From NCBI GenBank assembly GCA_025617745.1, contig CM046855.1, forward strand, positions 40,495,663 to 40,559,662: DNA of 64,000 nt, written 5' to 3'. This document shows, piece after piece, positions 34,236 to 46,139 of this stretch; positions within the stretch are counted from its first letter, which is position 1; the number at the start of each line of letters is the position of its first letter. The notes under the pieces were generated by a model. That model searched no databases and was not told the DNA's origin. It saw only the letters and a program-made list of their open reading frames with translations. This DNA comes from Heliocidaris erythrogramma. Taxonomy: Eukaryota > Echinodermata > Echinoidea > Camarodonta > Echinometridae. Both the position numbers and the translations under genes were made by a program.

Positions 34236-36129
34236 AGTTAGCACATGTCACAAATGACCCCAAATAGCCGCAGATCTTTTAAACATGGAGGGGTCCCTTT
34301 TTTGTGCACTTTAGGAAAATCACTCTGGGAGTGATAGAAGTGCCTCATGAATAGCTTTTGTTTCCCCTTTGAAAAGATACTTCCACCTTGATATCATGGA
34401 ATGCACCATTGGTGCATAAATGAATAATGATTGCATGACATTCACGAGCAGTCATGTCAAGTATTTGGTCAGTGGGTTTTAGAATATGTCACAGATGACC
34501 TTTGTCTGCTCATGCTCAGATTGTATTTACGAACTAGCTTATTGGACCAGTTGAATTGGTCCTAATTTTCATTAGCTTTAGAGTAAGTCTTGGTTAGGAT
34601 CACTTTACATAGGATCAGTGGGGCTTATGCCCAATAGGTCATAGGACCAGTGGGACCAGTTGAAGTTGTCCTATATCCCTTTAGGTTTAGGGTATAAGTC
34701 CTAGGTTAGGGTCAGGTTTCTTTTTATTAATTGGGAATAGGACCATTAGGACTAGTTGATGTGGTCCCACTTTCCATGTTTTAGGGCCATGTCAAAAGTA
34801 GTTAATCTCTTCTTTTTTTAGGATATTAGTGCATTGTGACACATACTTTCTGGTTTAATGTACATTTTTATGAAGAATGTTTTTTCCACTTTTTAAAGAA
34901 TCTGTAAAATGAGTTTTGTATCCTACCTGAATTACCACAGATTACATAAAAAAGATAAAAAAGGGCCATTCCATACGTAATATTTGTATAAAACATGACA
35001 AAACTGGTGTTATTTCAGTAAGTAAAAGTTTCTCCTCTTCTTAAAATCCATCTTAGCTTACATCCTTCCGTTGTTGACATTAAGAAAGATGTCCAAAGGT
35101 AATATTTTTGCCAGCTGTCTTTTGTCAACTCCATAAATGTTCTTCTTCTTCCTTATTTTCATACTGACTTCCAATTTCTGAACATGTTGAATCTGATTTG
35201 ATGCTAAATACCTTTTCCATACACCCAAATTGGAGTTATATTGGGCTTGGTTTTCAACAGGTTAATTTAATTTGATGTAGCTTTGATTTAATTTATTGTA
35301 GCTATGTAGCTAGCCACTGGTTATGTATCTTCTACACAAACGTTCACAGTCTGCTTATGGTTTCTTCTGCAGAGTTTTAAAAATTTTGTTATCTTTATGA
35401 CACTTTATTCAAACTTAAGCATAACTTCACATGCAAAGCTTTTTCTTCTGTAGTTTTGAACTAATTTCAAGTCTTTTTATATTATTTAGTAGAACTAGTT
35501 TCGTACCTTTTATACAAATTTGCATGGTCCCTGCCATTGCATTATTGATATATATTATGATTTGATGCATGTCAGATCTGAATAACACAAAAACTGTCCA
35601 CCTAATGTAGCCTTTAGAGTTATATATATATATACATGTACCGTAGGATCTCCACATTCCAAGATCTCAATCTCAATTCTCGATCAAACTATTCAGGTAT
35701 TGATTAGAAGAGGCCAATCACCAAGAAACATGTTGCTCTGTATGGTAGGGGATCTACTGTATGCCACTATACTACAGAGTACTGTATGTTGCAAATATGA
35801 GTTTCAAATGTTGTTTATATATAGAGATAATTGCAAGTTTAAATTGACATGGAGAAAGACCTTTATTGTTTTAAAAAATTTCTTGTTGTTTATTCCTTCC
35901 TAAAATGTAAAAGCAAATTGTGTGTAAACTTCATGTAATTTATGCACCTGTATGCACTTCCAGAGAAAATGGCATGCAGAGAACCCCAAGTCTGACTTGG
36001 GTTACACTTGTAGGGTTTTTATACATTATCCTTGAACTGTTTCTTTTTTTTTCCTAATCCGTTAAACATAGAATACCAAGTAAAGTTTGATGGTTTATTT
36101 TACATGACTGCTAAAGAAAGCATTTGTTT

Positions 36130-36298
36130 GCTTGCAAGTAAGCTACCAGGGGATCGACAGCTTTAAGTCCTCTCTGAGTGACTTGGTAATGAGGATTAAT
36201 GCCTTACCAAAGGGCACTAGCGCAATCACTTGGTTTCGAAACCTGGTTCTTTAGTTACGCGACCACTGCTCTACCACTGAGCCATCGCGTCTCCAAGT
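36130..36298 (-). mobile_element. tRNA-derived SINE, antisense to the transporter gene
   Basis: The minus strand opens with a tRNA-like head: A box GATGGCTCAGTGGTAGAGC and B box GGTTTCGAAACC. It continues into a body whose plus-strand form is GATTAATGCCTTACCAAAGG. The body matches the copies at 37212, 45325, 54715 and 57451. No tail is clear. The tRNA arms pair imperfectly, so this is not a working tRNA gene. Confidence 0.7.
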
Positions 36299-36602
36299 TT
36301 AATTGGGTTAACTGTCCACAAATGATTTTTTTGTCTGCTTTGTCCCCTTTAATTTGAACATGGTGTGAACACGGAGGGATTTTCTTGTTGCCTAGAACTA
36401 GTGGACTGAGGCTATTTCCTCAGTCAGACATCCTAATCACATATTGATTTGTCAGAGAGCATGCATGAATGTTTATGTGTGCTTGTCATTCATGGGTTGG
36501 TGGTAGTGGATAACAGATGATGAGTAGTATCTAGTTCCAAAGAAAACATCATCGTGGTGGTAACAGCCATCGGGGATCCCGGACTCCAAACTGTCAGTCA
36601 CA

Positions 36603-37011
36603 TACCCCATTTATACTGGGAGTTAGGGCACTTCAGGTCAGGACTAGTGGTGCCCCAAATTGTAGTATAAAAAGGTAAGAAAATTCAGGGTGCCCTAATG
36701 TTAGAATGCTGTCAGAGGTGTTTCAGGTCCTCGCTAGAGGGGCCCTAACACCAGTATAAAATACCCTGTAGCTTTCGGCCACACTAGATACAGTGACCTG
36801 TAAGGCAGAAACCCTGTATGGCTTCCGGGTTACACAAGTGTGTAGCGATGTCATATGCTTACTACCGCTTTATAGTGCACGATTACTTGACAACTGCATG
36901 AGTGCCGCATGACCTTGGATGGTTGAAAGGGCATTCTGAAAAGCTTAGACTGGTCTAAAGTCATTGCACTTCAGAAGCGGTTTCAAATTTGGGTGCAGTA
37001 TGAAAGGGGTA
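36603..37011. mobile_element. MITE with TACCCC ends and 3-bp target duplication
   Basis: The left end TACCCCATTTATACTGG and right end CAGTATGAAAGGGGTA are inverse matches. ACA flanks both sides (36600-36602 and 37012-37014). The inner sequence is noncoding and contains inverted GGGGCCCTAACACCAGTATA-type words. The TACCCC ends and 3-bp duplication resemble the MITE at 61458, so both may be Harbinger-type elements. Confidence 0.7.
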
Positions 37012-37211
37012 ACAGAAAGATGTGTATTGGTAGGATGAGGATAGATCTGACAGGATGAACGCAGTGGATGCTATGGGCCTGCGGCTCTATCTTGAAAGAC
37101 GAAGATGACAAAGGGTGACATCAGGATTGAATGTCTAGTTGGAAATGAACTTGAAAGTGCAGGTTTTGTTGAGTAAATTTGATGACACTCAAATTAGCAA
37201 TCGCAATAGCA

Positions 37212-37335
37212 TTTTGCAAGGCTAGCATGTACCCATGCTCTCCTGGGTGAAGAGTTGCAAATGTAGATTAATACCTTACCAAAGGACATTAGTGCTGAGA
37301 CTGGAATTTGAACCCTAGGTCTTTTGATCCAACAT
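37212..37335 (-). mobile_element. SINE fragment of the same family
   Basis: The plus strand reads GATTAATACCTTACCAAAGG then ATTTGAACCCTAGG, the complement of a B box and SINE body as at 36130. The A-box end is lost. Confidence 0.55.
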
Positions 37336-38254
37336 CAGTCTGGTACATTTTTCACCAAAACCAGGACATCCTAGATCATACTATAAACATGTATGAGAAA
37401 AATTACATGATTTATTTGTATAATTTGGATGTTACATGTATATATATTTTTTGCTGAAGCTGGAAACCTTCACAGAGAACTTCTCTATAACCAAGTAGTC
37501 ACAAAGTAAATTTATGATTGTGTTTTGTCATATTTTGTTTTGTGTTGTGTAATATTGTGTTGTTTTTCTTCATATAGATTTCGTCTTGTTACTTTTTAGT
37601 TTGAGATAATAGGAAGGGAATAGATAATATGAATCCCTTTTCATATATCTTTTATAAAGTACAGAATTCCTTTAGCCTTAAAGTGAAAGAGAAAGTACCA
37701 ATTTGTATGAATTTCCATGTCACCTCAAAAGTAGTTAGGCTTCAGCATTTTCTTTCCATACAGGTCATGATAAAATTAATGAAATTTAGTAATTTTGGGG
37801 CCCTGATATAAAGAAGGAGAAAATCCTATGCTATTTCTTGTTCAGATACTTCCCCCTCCACTTACTGTTATTTTAATCCTAGCTGTGTCTTTATCAATTT
37901 GTTATACATCTTGCCAAAAGAATGGAACTAGGCTCAACTAGCACTTGTGCTAAATTCTAGTTCCAATTAACTGCTCCTCAGTATCAGTACATCTACAGTA
38001 TATTACATTTTGTTAAGTGTATATCATGTACAATCGATTTGACTACATATCTTTTATGTTCATTCATGATATATACAATTTAGTAAGTACTCCCCCATAC
38101 TTCTATTCCATATGAAAGAGATATGAGGCTGTAAAAAACAGAATGCGTACTTTCTTTCGAATGCACTTGTTTATTTTCTGAATATGTTCTTTCCATGAAA
38201 GGTAGCAATAGATTTGTATGCCTACAGTGCTGCAACAGAGACCTCACTAATGTC

Positions 38255-38460
38255 TCATCCTGATATTCTCACAGATCCTTTCTGATGTATTGCTCTACCA
38301 TTTGATTTTATAACCATGTAACTTTTCTGTGGGTTAATTGTGACTTTATTTCTACACCATTCTTGGACCTTCTCTAAATGTTCATTCATTTCCAAATCAA
38401 TTTCTTTTGTTTTGTATTTAAGTATGAAACAGGTTTGAGTCAACCAAGAACAATCTGAAC
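38255..38460 (-). mobile_element. LINE reverse transcriptase fragment in intron 4
   Basis: The minus-strand frame includes DLEMNEHLEKVQEWCRN, KVTINPQKSYMVI and SNGRAIHQ. This is the block after the YADD site of CR1/L2-type reverse transcriptases (xxxLxxVxxWCxxNxLxxNxxKT). It is short, with no flanking catalytic motifs, and ends about 300 bases before the optional transporter exon. Confidence 0.7.
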
Positions 38461-38760
38461 AAAAAAAAATCTTATATTCTGTTCTACTTGTATCTTTACA
38501 TATCAACATTGATATCATTCTGATATGATTTTCATGATAATTAAATGACTTGAGGCACTTTTCTCTATCTTTTTTTTGATCATGTTACATTTTTCATTAT
38601 GATTTTCTTTTCACATTCCAATAACTGAACTGATCCTTATCATTTCCAACTTCTTCATGCTTTCTGCTCTGGATATAAAAAACACAAATCCATCCCTCCA
38701 CCCTGCATGAGATCTTATGTCAATCCCTCTATCTCACTCCCTCTATCTTTCTCCCTCCAG

Positions 38761-38852
38761 CATTATTGGAGTAACTATCATCACATTTGTTTCAGGAATG
38801 TTATTCATCCTTCCACTGACCCTACTTCAAAGTTTTTACACCTCTGAAGGGG
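38761..38852 (+). CDS. Optional exon 5 of the SLC46-family gene
   Basis: A long pyrimidine tract ending CTCCCTCCAG precedes 38761, and GAAGGGG|GTAAGA follows. Exon 4 joins it in phase (AT|C) and it reads IIIGVTIITFVSGMLF, then ILPLTLLQSFYTSEG, one more hydrophobic helix. Its pattern loosely resembles the end of helix 12 in exon 4 (LVFILMAAILVLPAMLL). It leaves in phase 1, which does not fit the main acceptor of exon 6 (it would give an immediate TGA). It does fit the second AG two bases downstream. If the donor is not used, the frame runs 20 codons on to a TAA-type end near 38911, a possible alternative C-terminus. It could also be a chance exon-like sequence. Confidence 0.4.
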
Positions 38853-41241
38853 GTAAGAACTCTACCATTCTCTCTATCTTCCCCTCATCAATGAATTCCC
38901 CCCAGAGCTAAATTTAACCAGTAGGACAGAATAATACACCTCTCCCCAAGACCCCACCTCCATTATGATGACCCCGATGTCCATTCACGCCTCATTTTTT
39001 TCCCTCCTTCATTCCGTTTCTCAGTGGTCGGAAGGGTTAGATTAATATCCATTTTCTAAGTATGCCCACTGAGGGTGAATTCTTCTGGTGGCATGCAAAT
39101 AGAGTCCTTTGAGTGGGGGCTGGCATCAGACATGTCGCCCTGTCACCGATCTCTCTGAAATTACACTTTCACGATGATGGAAACCAGTAGACTTGACCCC
39201 CACGGCTTCTTTAGCAGACTGACTCTCTGGGTCCTGGCTATGTTTTCTCATCGAGAGTAAAATATTATTGCAGGACCAGTGGGGTGAACGTGGTATTGTG
39301 ATGATGCCAGTATAACGTGACTATGTTTGACAGATCAAAATAGATTGCCACTTGCTAATGATATGTTACAGGGTTACAGGGTATTAATAATAGACCAACA
39401 GCAAGGATATCATTCAGAACAAAGAACTCCATAAAATTAAATAAATGAACATTTATGCAGGTTTTAAAAGAATCCGCATTTAATTTAAATTCCAAATCAA
39501 ACGACATGTATAAGTTTTAAAAAAGAAGAAAATCTGTGAAATATGAAGAGGTGAATAACTGATCAAAACTTGCAGAACATTTTAGTAACAAGAATATACA
39601 TGTATTGTGGAGAGTATACTCCTTGTGAATTTCGTTATCTTTCATGTATTCAAATTTGACACATGGAAGCTATTTTCAATATGTTGCTGTGGAGCTCATA
39701 GGTCAAAGGTCATGGTCACGGTTAATGTCATTGGCATCTAGACATATAGGGGGTGGACTTGCAAAACACTGCTCATGCCCCTTAGGAACCCTATCTCATC
39801 ATCATCATCAGCACTCCCCCTAGGGGGGTGTAGCAGCTGATCCCCTCCCCCACCTTACCACAGTAACAAATTCAAGGTACATGCACCCCTAGGGGTTAAC
39901 AAAGAGCACCCTGGCAGAACATGGGGTTAGAAGTTCATGACCAGCAAAAGGTCTCTGTAAAGTTCAAGTAGAAGGGTGTGTAGCATAAATTGGTTTGGAG
40001 AAATAGTTACCAGGGAGAATTCAAGAGAAGAAATATAGGGCCAAGTAAATTTGACTCCTACAAGGCTACATGTAGTGTCTTGTCTGCCTGTCTGACTTCC
40101 TTTTTTTTAATGAGGAGGAGGGGATTCTTTGATGATTTTCCAACACATATGATGGGTAATTCAGGTACGGTTTTAGAGTCCAATTAAATCCTTGTAAAGT
40201 CGTAAAAGCTATTGAATTTCTATCGGCTACCAGGCCCTGTGCCGAGAGAGGAGCAAAAATCCCAAAAAATTCACTTTCTTGTATCTCCCTTATTCATTTG
40301 GGCCTTAAAAATCATAAAAATTCCAAAGTACATAGGAAATGATGATATTATGATTCGTATTAATTTTCACTGAAAACGGTTGAGTATTATTTGAGATACA
40401 AATATTTTTCTGTTTCAGAGTATGTGAAAAGAGGTTTAATTTTTTCCCGACAAAATGAATATGCAAATAATTGACATATTGCTAGACTTTAAACTCCAGT
40501 CTCACTCCCTGTGTAGTTTCAAGTTTGTGCAGTTAATTTTGTGTAAAACTGCCATAAAAAATTGAAGACTTAACATGAAAAGACTGGAAGCTGCAACTAT
40601 CGTCGAAGGATTTCAATATACTTTGATTTTTCATATCTGAAAGTTTCGATCTTGCGCAATTACGGCAAATACTGCAACATTTTCAGACTGAGAAAAAGAA
40701 GAAATGGCTCCTCATTTCTCTAAGTTTTCACCAACTAAAAAATGATTTGACTACGAGTGATAATGATTATAAGTTAGAGCAACTCTTATTCTGGAATTTG
40801 CCGTTTAGTTCATTTCATTCGGTAGTTCTGTGGCAAGATTTCACAGTTTAGCCGCGACTCTTCAGTAGCGGCTTTACGTAAACAAATTGCTTATTTTATG
40901 CAAATTAGGCAGCTTTGGGTGGCTAATTGCAGTGTAGAGCCACGACTGAATTTTTTAAATACAATTTTTATTTAAAATTTAATTTGTCCAAGTAGAAATT
41001 ACACAAAGTAGATTATTGTTGTTACTTTATTGCCTATACTATTTTTCGTTATTTCATTTCCAAACAAAATATCAAATGATATTTTTAAAAAAGTTGTCTT
41101 TCTCAAAAATATTGTTTGTTTTTATAGGGAGAAATGATCTTGTAGCAGCTTGATTGATGGCCATGGAGGAAAGAAAGGATGAAAGAGGATGCTGGTGGTG
41201 GGGGTGGGGGGGAGGGGGGGGGGTGTTAAGGATGAGTTTAA

Positions 41242-41710
41242 AGGAGAATGAACCCTGAGGAAATATCCATTTTAATGAAAAGAGAGGATAGAGAGAAGCT
41301 GTTTTAAATAACTTCCATCAAAATCGGATACGAAATGAAGTTATGAAAGTTTTAGTAGTACAACTCTCAATGTGTTTTGTACACAAAATTTCATATTTTT
41401 TCCATTATCTCTAAAGATGCTGCTTGTCTTTTTGTGAACTCAACATATGTTGTGTCAAATACATTTTCCCCATGATATATCTTCAGCTAAGAAGGAGACA
41501 AGCTGCACCTTGAGAGAAAATGGGGAAAATATGAAATTTTGTGTACAAAACATATGGAGAGTTGCACTACTAAACCTGTCACTTTGAAGCAACATTGCCA
41601 ATTTGAGGATCGCCATAGAAAGTAAATTGAGACCTTTCAAACTTTCATAATTTTCTCATTTTGTAACCGATTTTGATGGAACTCTTTTCCCCCCAGGGTT
41701 TCATTCTCCT
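41242..41710. mobile_element. Foldback MITE with TTAA flanks
   Basis: The left end AGGAGAATGAACCCTG follows TTAA (41238-41241); the right end CCAGGGTTTCATTCTCCT precedes TTAA (41711-41714). Most of the 469 bases fold back: TCCATCAAAATCGGATAC with its inverse near 41675, and TGTACACAAAATTTCATA with its inverse near 41540. There is no coding sequence. A TTAA target is typical of piggyBac-type mobilisation, though other superfamilies also use TTAA-like sites. Confidence 0.8.
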
Positions 41711-41892
41711 TTAAGAAAAATGTATTTCTCATACAAATTGGGTTGTCATGATAGAGAGGAATGGCTTCACAACTGTGCAGAAAATAAAAAGATAAATGAA
41801 CTGGATGTCAGTGACCATTATTGTAAAGGGACAGAGGATGTTTATGGGCAGGGATGGATGGTAAGGAAGTGTTTCTAAAAAATATATTTCTA

Positions 41893-41950
41893 ATAATAAT
41901 AATAATCTGCATTTATATGGCGCCTTTCTCACACTAGATAAGCTGGATGT
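41893..41950 (-). mobile_element. SINE 3' tail-like sequence (ATA repeats plus GCGCC motif)
   Basis: TAATAATAATAATCTGCATT followed by TATATGGCGCCTTTCTCACA is the usual inverse form of a widespread SINE tail (AAGCGCTATATAAATGC plus TTATTATT). Only the tail region is recognisable. Confidence 0.45.
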
Positions 41951-42884
41951 CATGTTCAATTATCGCAAACCATAATTGTTTAGCTAGGAGAGTGTACAAA
42001 TTTGTCTGTGAACTTGTGAATGTGTGTTTTTAATGACTACTATGCTAACTGAGAAATTTCACTCTTTTGTATTTCTTTTTCTGAGCATCCTCACTTGAGA
42101 GACACCATACCCAAATTACTGACAGATTTTAAATAATTTTTTTTAAAAGAGAGGCATATCACTATGTGTTTTTAAACATTATTACTCTGTCATTATCACA
42201 ACCCGGCATAATTGGAAAGGAGTTTGAAGGGGGAGGGGGTATGTACAAATTTGTGATCTTTTGAATGTGTGTTTCTCAAACAAATTTGTTTGTTTTGATA
42301 GCAGAGGAAGGACTGATGCTTGATTGACTAGGTCCCCTGGATAGAATAATTGGATGGGTCCCCTCTGTTCTGATTGGCCTGAAAGTTTTAGCCTCCCTAC
42401 CGCAGTGCCAAATTTGATGTGTCAGTTGGGACTATCTGGAAGTCCACTGCCATGGGTTCCCTGCTGGGACCAAGACGAAGGAAATGATTAATGCTGAACC
42501 TCTGAATATTAGACAATCTCTAACAATATGTTTGTTTGACAAATAGTATAAAGCATGTATGTGTATGAATAAACTATTATTTTACATTAAAACTAGATGT
42601 AAATTAATTCCAAATTTTTTGTCCTGTTGCAATTTGCTCATCTAAATTTTCAAAAAAAGAATCATTGATTTTTGGACATAGAGTAATAATATTTAAAATC
42701 ACACATGTCTCTCTTTAAGAAAAAAAGAAGTTCTTTGTTGGTAATTTGGGGGGTATTGTGACCCTCAAGTGAATTTGCTTGGGAAAAAACTACCAAAGAG
42801 TGAAATTTCTCCGTTCGTTCGCAAAGAAAACACCTACATGTACATGTACCTTCGGGACTGAATCTATTCATCCAGTATCCGATC

Positions 42885-42982
42885 ACCGGGGTAATAATAT
42901 CTCCTTTGTAAAGCGCATTGATATAACCTTCGGTTATGAAATGCGCTATATAAAGAACTACCTATTATTATTATTATTATTT
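42885..42982 (+). mobile_element. SINE 3' tail with (TTA)n
   Basis: GTAAAGCGCATTGATATAAC then GAAATGCGCTATATAAAGAA and six TTA units. This is the same tail type as 41893 in the opposite orientation. The 5' tRNA-like head is not recognisable. Confidence 0.55.
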
Positions 42983-43165
42983 GGTTTTCTTGCAATTGAC
43001 ATATCGTGCACAGCTTTTCACCTACTCTCTCCATTTTCAAAAAGAAGTTACATGTATTGTTGTATGGCCCGTCTTTAGTTGAAAGTATAGACATTGTTAC
43101 ATGTATTAAGTAGGTTGTGGACTAGCCAGGGTTCACAGTTTATAATCTTGATATGAATAGGATAT

Positions 43166-43608
43166 TAGCTACGTTCATACGAGACTTGAGGTTTCATGAC
43201 TTTAAGTTAACGAAACTATGACTCCATAACCGCGATGAGGGTTCACACTAGCCATAGACGACGATATGAAACTACAAGCCGAGTGGTCGTGGTTAACCCC
43301 AGAAGTAGATACTCTGTACTGTGTGATTGTGTGTATAGTATACACACAGATCCTGTGTTAATAATTTGCGCGAAGGGTATGCCCGGAAGTTTAACATGAA
43401 TAGGGAGGTCATCGCTAACCGAGAATACGATGGAGGACCACCCACTGCTCATGGTTTCGGCCTTACTCTTGTGGTTCTAGAACTACAAGTAAACTTAAAG
43501 TTTTTAAACTGCGAGTCCATTCATACGTTCTAAAACTACAAGTTAAATTAAAGTTTTGAAACTATGAGTGAAAATTAAAGTTTAGCTCCCATCGTGTGAA
43601 CATAACTA
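43166..43608. mobile_element. Foldback element family 'CTACAAGT', copy 1
   Basis: The ends TAGCTACGTTCATACGA and TCGTGTGAACATAACTA are inverse matches. Inside are repeated AAACTACAAGT and CTTAAAGTTTTGAAACTA words in both orientations. It shares most of its length with 54170-54574 in opposite orientation and with 62755-62886 in the same orientation. It is noncoding. Confidence 0.75.
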
Positions 43609-44126
43609 TTGACTGTTTGTCCAGGGTTGACCATTGCAGGGGAACTTTTGTTATCTTGTAAAGGAGTGATTAGTACAGATTGTCTGATAATGAGAGTGGC
43701 CTGAAACTGATTGGTTGAGGTCGAGGAGGACTAAATCAAGCTGGCACTTGGACCTATCTGGGAGTCCACTCCCTGCTGGGACCTGGTCCTTAGATGAGAA
43801 CAGAGTGGTGAAAGAAGGGAAATTAGATTACGATACAAACACTTTCTATCCAACATCATTGAACATATCTAGGAAATGGGGTGGTGACCTTCAAAATTGT
43901 GTTGGTTAATTTCCTTTAAAAAGACTTCCTCTTCTTGCTTGTTTTCTTGCACTTTTTTTTGTTATTGCAGCTTAAATTTCCAGTTAATGCCACACATCTA
44001 AAGATACATCTAAATACATCTAAAGTATGTTTCTGTGGACATTGTAAGCTTGCAATGCCAGTAAATTTGAGATTTTATGTATATTTCAGCTTTTTTTGTC
44101 AACTTGGGTTTATGAGAACACTGATG

Positions 44127-44310
44127 TGAAATAGTATACAAATAATGAATGTTTATGAGTGCAATGGACGGAATATTTCATGAGGTGAAAGATGAAAAGA
44201 TCCATTCAACGAGGCGGAGCCGAGTTGAATGGGTCATTTCATCTTTCACCGAATGAAATATTCTGTCCATTGCACGAATGAAAAAAACATTCATTATTTG
44301 TTTTATATGA
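44127..44310. repeat. Long hairpin, arms about 65-70 bases
   Basis: GAGTGCAATGGACGGAATAT and TTTCATGAGGTGAAAGATGA on the left are mirrored by TCATCTTTCACCGAATGAAA and ATATTCTGTCCATTGCACGA on the right, around a loop GAGGCGGAGCCGA. A second inverted pair, TTATATGACACCTA at about 44305 and TAGGTGTCATATAA at about 44588, frames the following 290 bases. The whole may be one compound element. Confidence 0.8.
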
Positions 44311-45324
44311 CACCTAAAAATAGCTATCCTTCTCATTTGACATTTTATGAATTAAGAAACAAGAGTGAAGGGACTTACAATGTACTTGATAGTCGCATGC
44401 GCGCTGCAAAGGCAAGTCGTTTTTGCGTATGTAGTAGACGCGTTGGTGGTCGCGAGTGCAATGGACAATTTCGTATGGATCCAAAATTGCACGGTGAATG
44501 GATCAAATTTGCACGATTGATGACGTCATTGTTCAATGGGACAAATGATCAACATCAAACAACCAATCAAATGGCAAGGATCTAATTAGGTGTCATATAA
44601 TATGAAATGACAGTTTGTAAATGATATAAATCTGTTTGAATGCCTGTATATCTACAGTTTTAGTGATTCCCAAAAATTTACGGTATAATCTTTTTTTTTT
44701 TTTAATTTCAGCTGTTGAATACCAATATACTACATGGATGTAGCTGCATTTTTTTTCTGGAGTATTGAACAATTCTAGTAATATTAATGAAATAAAAGAT
44801 GAAATATTTAAGACACTTGACATTGTGAAGTTGAATTTTTCTTTTATACCCCTCTTAGGGTGCGTTTATACTCTTTGCAAAGGCAGAATGAGCGTTTTGA
44901 AACGCTTATAATATCTAAAACGTAGTTTCACAGAGTACTTTTTATATTTTTTTTCTCTGGGCGAATTTGGGCTCTACACCTGGTTTCGCAAACCTCACTG
45001 AGCATGCTAGATGCATTATATGACCGTGTTTACAAATGATTAAGCAATTATTTTACCCCAGAAACCGTGTTTTTTGTTGAACTCTGATTCAAAATTTTGT
45101 GAGTTTTACATCAGCAATTTAAATCAGCGATTATATTAAAATTACTGTGGACACAACCATGTTTTGAACTAAACACGTAGAAAAAGACTCATTCTGGTCT
45201 GAAAAATGGGAGCATGAACGCACCCTTAGCTATACTGAAAGCTTTTGACCACCCCCTTATTACCTATATAAAATCATGATCATAGCAATATTATCTGTTT
45301 ACCCTGGCTTTAGCCAAGCTGTCC

Positions 45325-45475
45325 CAAGATGCTGAAATCATTCAAGGAATTACTTTCTACCAGGTACCCATCTACTAAAACTAGTTTGAGTGTGACAAAG
45401 TCTTGCCAAAGCATGTTACTGCCCAGCTGGGACTTGAACTGCTAACCATATTGATCCACAGTCTGTCACATATCC
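45325..45475 (-). mobile_element. SINE copy upstream of exon 6
   Basis: The plus strand shows CATTCAAGGAATTACTTTCT, ACCAGGTACCCATCTAC, GTCTTGCCAAAGCATGTTAC and GGGACTTGAACTGCTAACC, the inverse of a tRNA-derived SINE with its B box. It pairs closely with the copy at 54715. It lies 160 bases before the last transporter exon. Confidence 0.6.
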
Positions 45476-45488
45476 TATGTGCTATGGC

Positions 45489-45513
45489 ACCTCTCTCTCT
45501 CTCTCTCTCTCTG
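45489..45513. repeat. (CT)n microsatellite
   Basis: About 12 CT units in intron 4, 120 bases before exon 6. Confidence 0.9.
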
Positions 45514-45634
45514 TCTCTGTTTTTAACACTGTGCCATTTTTGTCACAGACTTTACACACAAATCCCATTGAAGAGTATTTATGTGGCATACAAAGAGTTA
45601 ATCTGATATTTTTCTTAACCTTTTCTTTCTACAG

Positions 45635-45719
45635 AGTGATCTGGCGCATTCAGAAGTTGACGATAGCTTATGTTGAATACGATGAAGGTAACCAAGGCAG
45701 CCTCTATGGAGACACATAG
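45635..45719 (+). CDS. SLC46-family transporter, last exon
   Basis: The acceptor TTTCTTTCTACAG is strong. Joined to exon 4 (AT|A) it reads IVIWRIQKLTIAYVEY, then DEGNQGSLYGDT and TAG. This gives the end of helix 12 and a short charged cytoplasmic tail, as usual in the family. A second AG lies two bases downstream (ACAGAG), giving the phase needed by the optional exon at 38761. The gene would total about 468 residues without the optional exon and about 499 with it. No poly(A) site can be chosen with confidence downstream. Confidence 0.85.
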
Positions 45720-45988
45720 CTTGAATTCAACCTTTTTAAATCAATTTCATACATGATGTGAGTTCCTAAATTGCAAAAAATGCCCCCCTCCCTTATTGTT
45801 GCATGTGTCTTAACATATCATTCCGCCTACGTAATTATCCTCATGCATGTTTTTAATGTCAATAATTACCATGAATATCTATGGCTCTCACAATTAAGAC
45901 ATATGTATACTAGAGATATTCAGTAAATAATAGTGTTGTACAGTGTTGTGAAAGATTATACACATTGATACATGGAAGTCACTATAGA

Positions 45989-46139
45989 CCCCCCCCCCCC
46001 CCCCCCAAAAAAAAAAAAAAAAAAAATAATAATAATAATAATAATAAAATAAATAAATAAATAACTAAAAATAAAATAAAATAAAATAAAAATAAATAAA
46101 TAAATAAATAAAATAGATAAATTTAAAAAAATGAATAAA
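45989..46139. repeat. Poly(C)-poly(A) and (AAT/AAAT)n low-complexity block
   Basis: About 18 C, 20 A, then AAT and AAAT/AATAA repeats for over 100 bases, in the presumed 3' UTR or downstream flank of the transporter gene. Open frames here are artefacts. Confidence 0.95.

Noticed and set aside
36225..36296. tRNA gene candidate with good A and B boxes
   Set aside because: The arms pair poorly and the sequence continues into a SINE body shared with four other copies.
44229..44585. 118-codon frame with several cysteines (CVCSRRVGGREC)
   Set aside because: It overlaps a hairpin and an inverted-repeat-framed segment; no family is recognised, so it is treated as element sequence.
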